From Anaeramoeba flamelloides (Eukaryota > Metamonada > Anaeramoebidae), in the NCBI GenBank assembly GCA_027625915.1, contig JANTQA010000070.1:13583001-13647000 (forward strand): a stretch of DNA of 64,000 bases. The letters are read 5' to 3'. Shown here piece by piece: positions 60,801 through 64,000 of the stretch (its first letter is position 1; every line of letters starts with the position of its first letter). The position numbers were made by a program, and so were the translations under genes. Under the pieces are notes generated by a model. The model searched no databases and was not told the DNA's origin. It worked only from the letters and a program-made list of their open reading frames with translations.

Positions 60801-61372
60801 TTCTTGCTGATGAAACATTACCTCATTATTTAACAAATTTCGAAGTTTTGGATCATAATAAAATCGCAGGATCTGATAAATTTGGACAAATGTGGGTCTC
60901 GAAAGCGCCGAAAGAAATGAAAAATACTAAAGAGGTTGATCAAAATAAATTAACAATTAGAAAAGAATATTTAAATACCTCAATAAACAATTTAGAAACG
61001 GTCGCTAATTTTCATGTAGGCGAAATGATTATATCCTTACAGAAAATAACTTTTGGCAAAACAGAATGCTTGTTTTATACAACAATTTTAGGTACAATAG
61101 GTGTGTTCATGCCCTTTTCTTCACGTGAAGATGTCGATTTCTTTTCACAATTGGAAATGCAATTAAGAGAGGAATGCCCATCTTTGTGTGGTAATAGACA
61201 TATCAAATGGAGATCCTTTTATGTCCCTGTGAAAAGTGTCATCGATGGCGACTTTTGTGAAAAATTCGGTGAAATGAATAAGAAAAAACAAGAAAAAGTT
61301 GCTTCAGCTTTAGATTCGCAAATAAATGAAATATTAAAACGATTGGAAGAATTTAGAAAAAGTATATTTTAA
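54885..61372 (+). CDS. SF3B3: Splicing factor 3B subunit 3 (SAP130/Rse1)
   Basis: Three exons, 54885-55587, 58095-58719 and 58921-61372, 1259 residues against about 1217 in human. The start MYLYHLTLQKATAITNAV matches the human start MFLYNLTLQ. Highly conserved blocks include FGKSGCRRIVPGEYL, DPKGRAVMI, GVDVGFENP, FYELDLGLNHV, VPGGKNGPGGVLVCSE (across intron 1), LRHGLSVSE (across intron 2), DTRTRYLG, GADKFG-type GSDKFG, FHVGE and VIDGDFCEKF. SF3B3 forms the three beta-propeller scaffold that, with SF3B1 and SF3B5, holds the branch site in U2 snRNP. The extra length lies in two acidic or K/E inserts (EEDEEDENALIEIKKEEEN region in exon 2; a D/E run near 60170-60260 in exon 3), both at loops. Intron 1 is 2,507 bp, intron 2 is 201 bp. 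Confidence 0.97.
55588..58094 (+). other. SF3B3 intron 1 with repeat K copy 2
   Basis: Donor GCTG|GTAAAT, acceptor TTTATAG|TACCTGG. A TTTTTC microsatellite lies near 55648-55676; repeat K copy 2 fills 55955-57150, followed by a piece shared with 25850-26063. Confidence 0.85.
55955..57480. repeat. Dispersed repeat K, copy 2, with extension
   Basis: 55955-57150 is collinear with 29815-31075. 57170-57480 matches 25850-26063 and a piece near 26805-26870. The two parts may together be one ancient element of about 1.5 kb. No terminal repeats or coding frame seen. Confidence 0.6.
58791..58860 (+). repeat. CTAT/CTTC tetranucleotide run in SF3B3 intron 2
   Basis: Interrupted CTAT, CCAT and CTTC units fill about a third of the 201-bp intron and supply its pyrimidine-rich region. 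Confidence 0.7.
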
Positions 61373-61739
61373 ATTTTAATATTTTTTGAAAGATTTTTAA
61401 AATATTTTTTTACTTTTTTTTTTTTATTTTTATTTTTTTAAATGCTATTTTTTTTATTTGTTTTCTATTGATTTATTTATTTTATAACAAAAATCATAAA
61501 AATTATGAATAATAAATCATTTATCATTTTGAATTTTTTTATTGGTTTTTCACAAATCATTTGGAATTATTTAAAAGAATCCAAATAACAATCTAAATCA
61601 TTTTTGTCCAGAAAAAAAATTGATTTTGAATGTTTTGGATAAGATTACAAAATTCCCAAATATCTTCAAGAAAATTTTATTTTGAAAAAATTCATATTTC
61701 ATATTAAAATAAAAACACAGTTTCTGAATAAAATTTGTC
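61373..61739 (+). other. 3' flank of SF3B3
   Basis: T-rich after the TAA; AATAAA at about 61510-61515 is a possible polyadenylation signal. No other feature. Confidence 0.4.
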
Positions 61740-62400
61740 AATGTATTTGTAAAAAGTATTGATTAAAACTATCATTTTTAAAGAAGAAGGTTCATTTTAC
61801 CTTTTTTGAAAAATTTTTAATTAAATGAAAATTCCCAAATGAAAAAGATTTTTAGAAGGTCAGAGATATTGAAACTTTGAAACCAAAAAATCTTTTGTTG
61901 CTATATTTGTAAAAAACGAACCCAAAGTAATCCGGAGCGGAATCTTTAATTTTTCGATTTTTTGTAACATTTTTTTTTAATTAGATTTTTGAATGCGAAA
62001 AATATGTTCTTGGGAATTCTTGAAATTAATCCAAGAATAAATCAAGTAAACCAAAAAAAAATATAAGGATTGGTGTATATATTAAACATATCTTTTCTTT
62101 TTGAAGTCCAAACAAGAAAGATCACCTTTTCAGATAAATTTGTTGAAATTAAGAACGAAAAAAAATACAATTTGACCAAATCTATTTTGGAAGATTATGT
62201 TTTCTTTATCTTCTTAATTTGGTCAGAGAATAAACAAGTAATTGCCTTGGATTTCATACCCCTTCCTAATTATTGTTTTTTTGATAAAAACCTGTTTTTG
62301 AGAAATTTTCCTTCAAAATTTTTTTTACAAATATTTTTATCAAACAAAACAAAAAACAAGAAACACTATTTCAAAAATTAAAATAAAGAAATTGAATTTT
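61740..62400 (-). pseudogene. Paralogue or relic of the unidentified gene at 39.4-40.0 kb
   Basis: The minus strand aligns with 39.6-40.1 kb. At about 61880-61960 it reads KDSAPDYFGFVFYKYSNKR then FFGFKVSIS, against DSTLNYFDSFHKFSCEWYFGFKVSIS in the other copy; at about 62050-62130 it reads SFLFGLQKEKICLIYTP against SFLYGLLKDNICFKYPP. Many differences keep the frame, which suggests both once coded for protein. No equivalent of the two last exons of the other copy is visible downstream, so this copy is probably broken or incomplete. Confidence 0.4.
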
Positions 62401-63499
62401 TGATATCAAAAAACAGTTTCAAAATATTCAACCCAAAAAAAGAAAAAGAAAAATTGAGATAAATATAAAAATGATTCCATCGGATTCTGAATTATTTGTG
62501 TTTTTATTTTCAATTTAATCTAAAAATAAATTATTTTAATACCAAAAAAAATTTACAAATAAATCGTTATTTCTGAAGAAGAATTCAAAAAATACCCTAT
62601 TTTCTGAATCACATCTAAATTAGATAAATTCATGAAAATTAGTGGTAAAAATTTATGTTAGAAATTCTTCAGAAATAAAAAGTAATTTGTTTCTAAAAAA
62701 AATCATCAAAAAAAAATTTTTTTCATTCAAAATGAAAAATAAAACCAAGGACAAAAAAAGTCAATAATATAAAATGCGACAGATAAGATCAATAAATAAA
62801 TGATTTTTATTTATTTTTTTTTTGATCAATATTAGATTTATTTTGATTTACATTTTTTCATTATATGTAACTATTTTTTTATCAGGATATATTCCACTCA
62901 CCTATTTTTTATTAAAATATTCATTTATTAAGATAAAGAAATAATTTTAATGATTCCGTTTCTAATAAAATATGTTACTCAAAAGTGGTAAAATGCACTA
63001 TCTACTTTCACAAGTTAGCTTAGATTGATAAACCAAACTTTCAAACATAAAATAAAAAATAAAAAAATAAATAAATCTAATTAACCAATAAAAAGAGAAA
63101 TAATTATTTTAATTTTATTTATAAGAAAAAATGAATAGTAATCAAAAAATATACAATAAAAATTAGAAATATGATCGATTTAAAATTAGTTGAATTTTTT
63201 ATTTTAAATATTTAAAAGAAGTGTGTTTATTTTTTTTGTCAAAAGAGATAATGGTTCAGTGATAAAATTACCAACTTAAAATCCAAAGTTCTTTTGCTAG
63301 ATTACATTAACCACATTATTTTTTGTAATTTTCTCAAAAAGTTACAAAAAACCACCAAGATATAATTTTAGTTAAAAATCGAGCTTATCACTTCATAGAG
63401 CCACTAATTCTTTTAAGAAATCATCTGACAGATTTAGAATCTTTTTTTGGGCTAAAAATCAAATTGAATGAAAATTAGAAAAAAATCTCTCTTGATTTA
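62401..63499. other. Noncoding stretch
   Basis: AT-rich. A tRNA-like A-box phrase, TGGTTCAGTGATAAAATTAC, lies at about 63250, without a matching T arm. Nothing else recognised. Confidence 0.4.
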
Positions 63500-63640
63500 T
63501 AGAGAGGGATCCAATTCTTGGGAGAAATGTCCAGATTCGCTCTCTCACTGCGTTCAACATATCTCTAATTCAAATAAGGGGTTTGGGATAAACCGCAGAT
63601 TCCCTCGAGTACTGTAGAATGCCTATTTTTTTTTTTTTTT
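63500..63640. repeat. Hairpin-chain dispersed repeat, sixth copy (partial)
   Basis: GGGAGAAATGTCCAGATTCG, CTCTCTCACTGCGTTCAACA and CTCGAGTACTGTAGAATGCC match the 14.6-kb and 41.8-kb copies; it then passes into a T run. Confidence 0.5.
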
Positions 63641-64000
63641 TAATTTCAGAAATGGGGAATTGTAAAAATGTGGTAAATAATCGAAAATGGAAAACAGTCG
63701 AATTTTTTCAAAAAGTCGAAAATCAAAGAAAATAAACTTTTAATGGTGTTTGTTTTTGTTCCTTAACATTACTAATTATTGATATTTCAGGTAAATTATT
63801 AATTTTATTTTCAAGAACATAAAAAAATCAAATTATTTTCAAAATAAGTAAAAATAATTCAATATTTTTGATGTTTTCTTTTTTTTTGTAGAAACATAAA
63901 AATAATAGAAAAAGAGAAAGTCAATTTTAAAAAATAAAAACCTTTTAAATTAAAAGCCATCTTTGAATTATGATAATCTTAATCAAACAATCTACTTCTG
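63641..64000. other. Noncoding window end
   Basis: AT-rich, nothing recognised. Confidence 0.4.

Noticed and set aside
1-64000. CRISPR arrays, rRNA genes, operons or virus-like elements
   Set aside because: No regularly spaced direct repeats with unique spacers, no conserved rRNA blocks, no capsid, polymerase or integrase-like frames; the window is ordinary spliced eukaryotic DNA.

Overview
The window is nuclear DNA from an AT-rich, intron-containing protist. TAA and TGA both act as stops (standard code). Exons are richer in G and C than the surrounding DNA, which is made of poly-A/T runs, microsatellites and short palindromes. Proteins carry K/N/E-rich, D/E-rich and Q-rich runs. The gene set (a Galpha subunit, a CaMKK-type kinase, a RasGAP-fold protein, a Pumilio, SF3B3, a PARP-fold protein) fits a free-living amoeboid or flagellate protist. 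An Anaeramoeba-like organism is my best guess, from protein style only; the species cannot be fixed from the sequence.

Layout. About 0-4.7 kb is intergenic with two small inverted-repeat transposons and one orphan 3' exon. 4.8-12.2 kb (minus) is a four-exon CaMKK-like kinase whose third intron is 5.55 kb and full of nested repeats. 16.1-20.2 kb (plus) is a two-exon PH-like/RasGAP-fold protein. 24.1-24.9 kb (minus) holds the 3' exons of a PARP-fold protein, followed by a repeat-rich stretch. 28.0-29.6 kb (minus) is a three-exon RING protein. 34.8-37.8 kb (minus) is a complete four-exon G-protein alpha subunit. 39.4-39.8 and 42.9-43.1 kb (minus) hold fragments of two unidentified genes. 43.7-48.1 kb (minus) is a three-exon Pumilio. 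54.9-61.4 kb (plus) is a complete three-exon SF3B3. The rest is noncoding.

Most gene models were rebuilt by joining open segments across GT-AG introns where protein homology and reading phase agree. Introns run from about 48 bp to 5,554 bp. Most donors start GTAA or GTAT, but several seem to start GTTT. The signalling genes (Galpha, CaMKK, RasGAP-like) and RNA genes (Pumilio, SF3B3) are not arranged in any operon-like way.

The main accessory content is non-autonomous DNA: a five-copy ~200-bp TA-flanked MITE family, a two-copy ~460-bp family, a three-copy ~170-260-bp family, a TTAA-flanked 1.35-kb element, several foldback elements (one 760-bp palindrome has a MITE inside one arm), and a widespread repeat built of chained hairpins. 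I saw no virus-like element, CRISPR array or rRNA, and no convincing tRNA. I did not find a clear new multi-gene system. The points most worth following up are the predicted loss of catalytic residues in the PARP-fold and RasGAP-fold proteins, the complete Pumilio recognition code, the paralogous unknown gene pair, and the repeat architecture.
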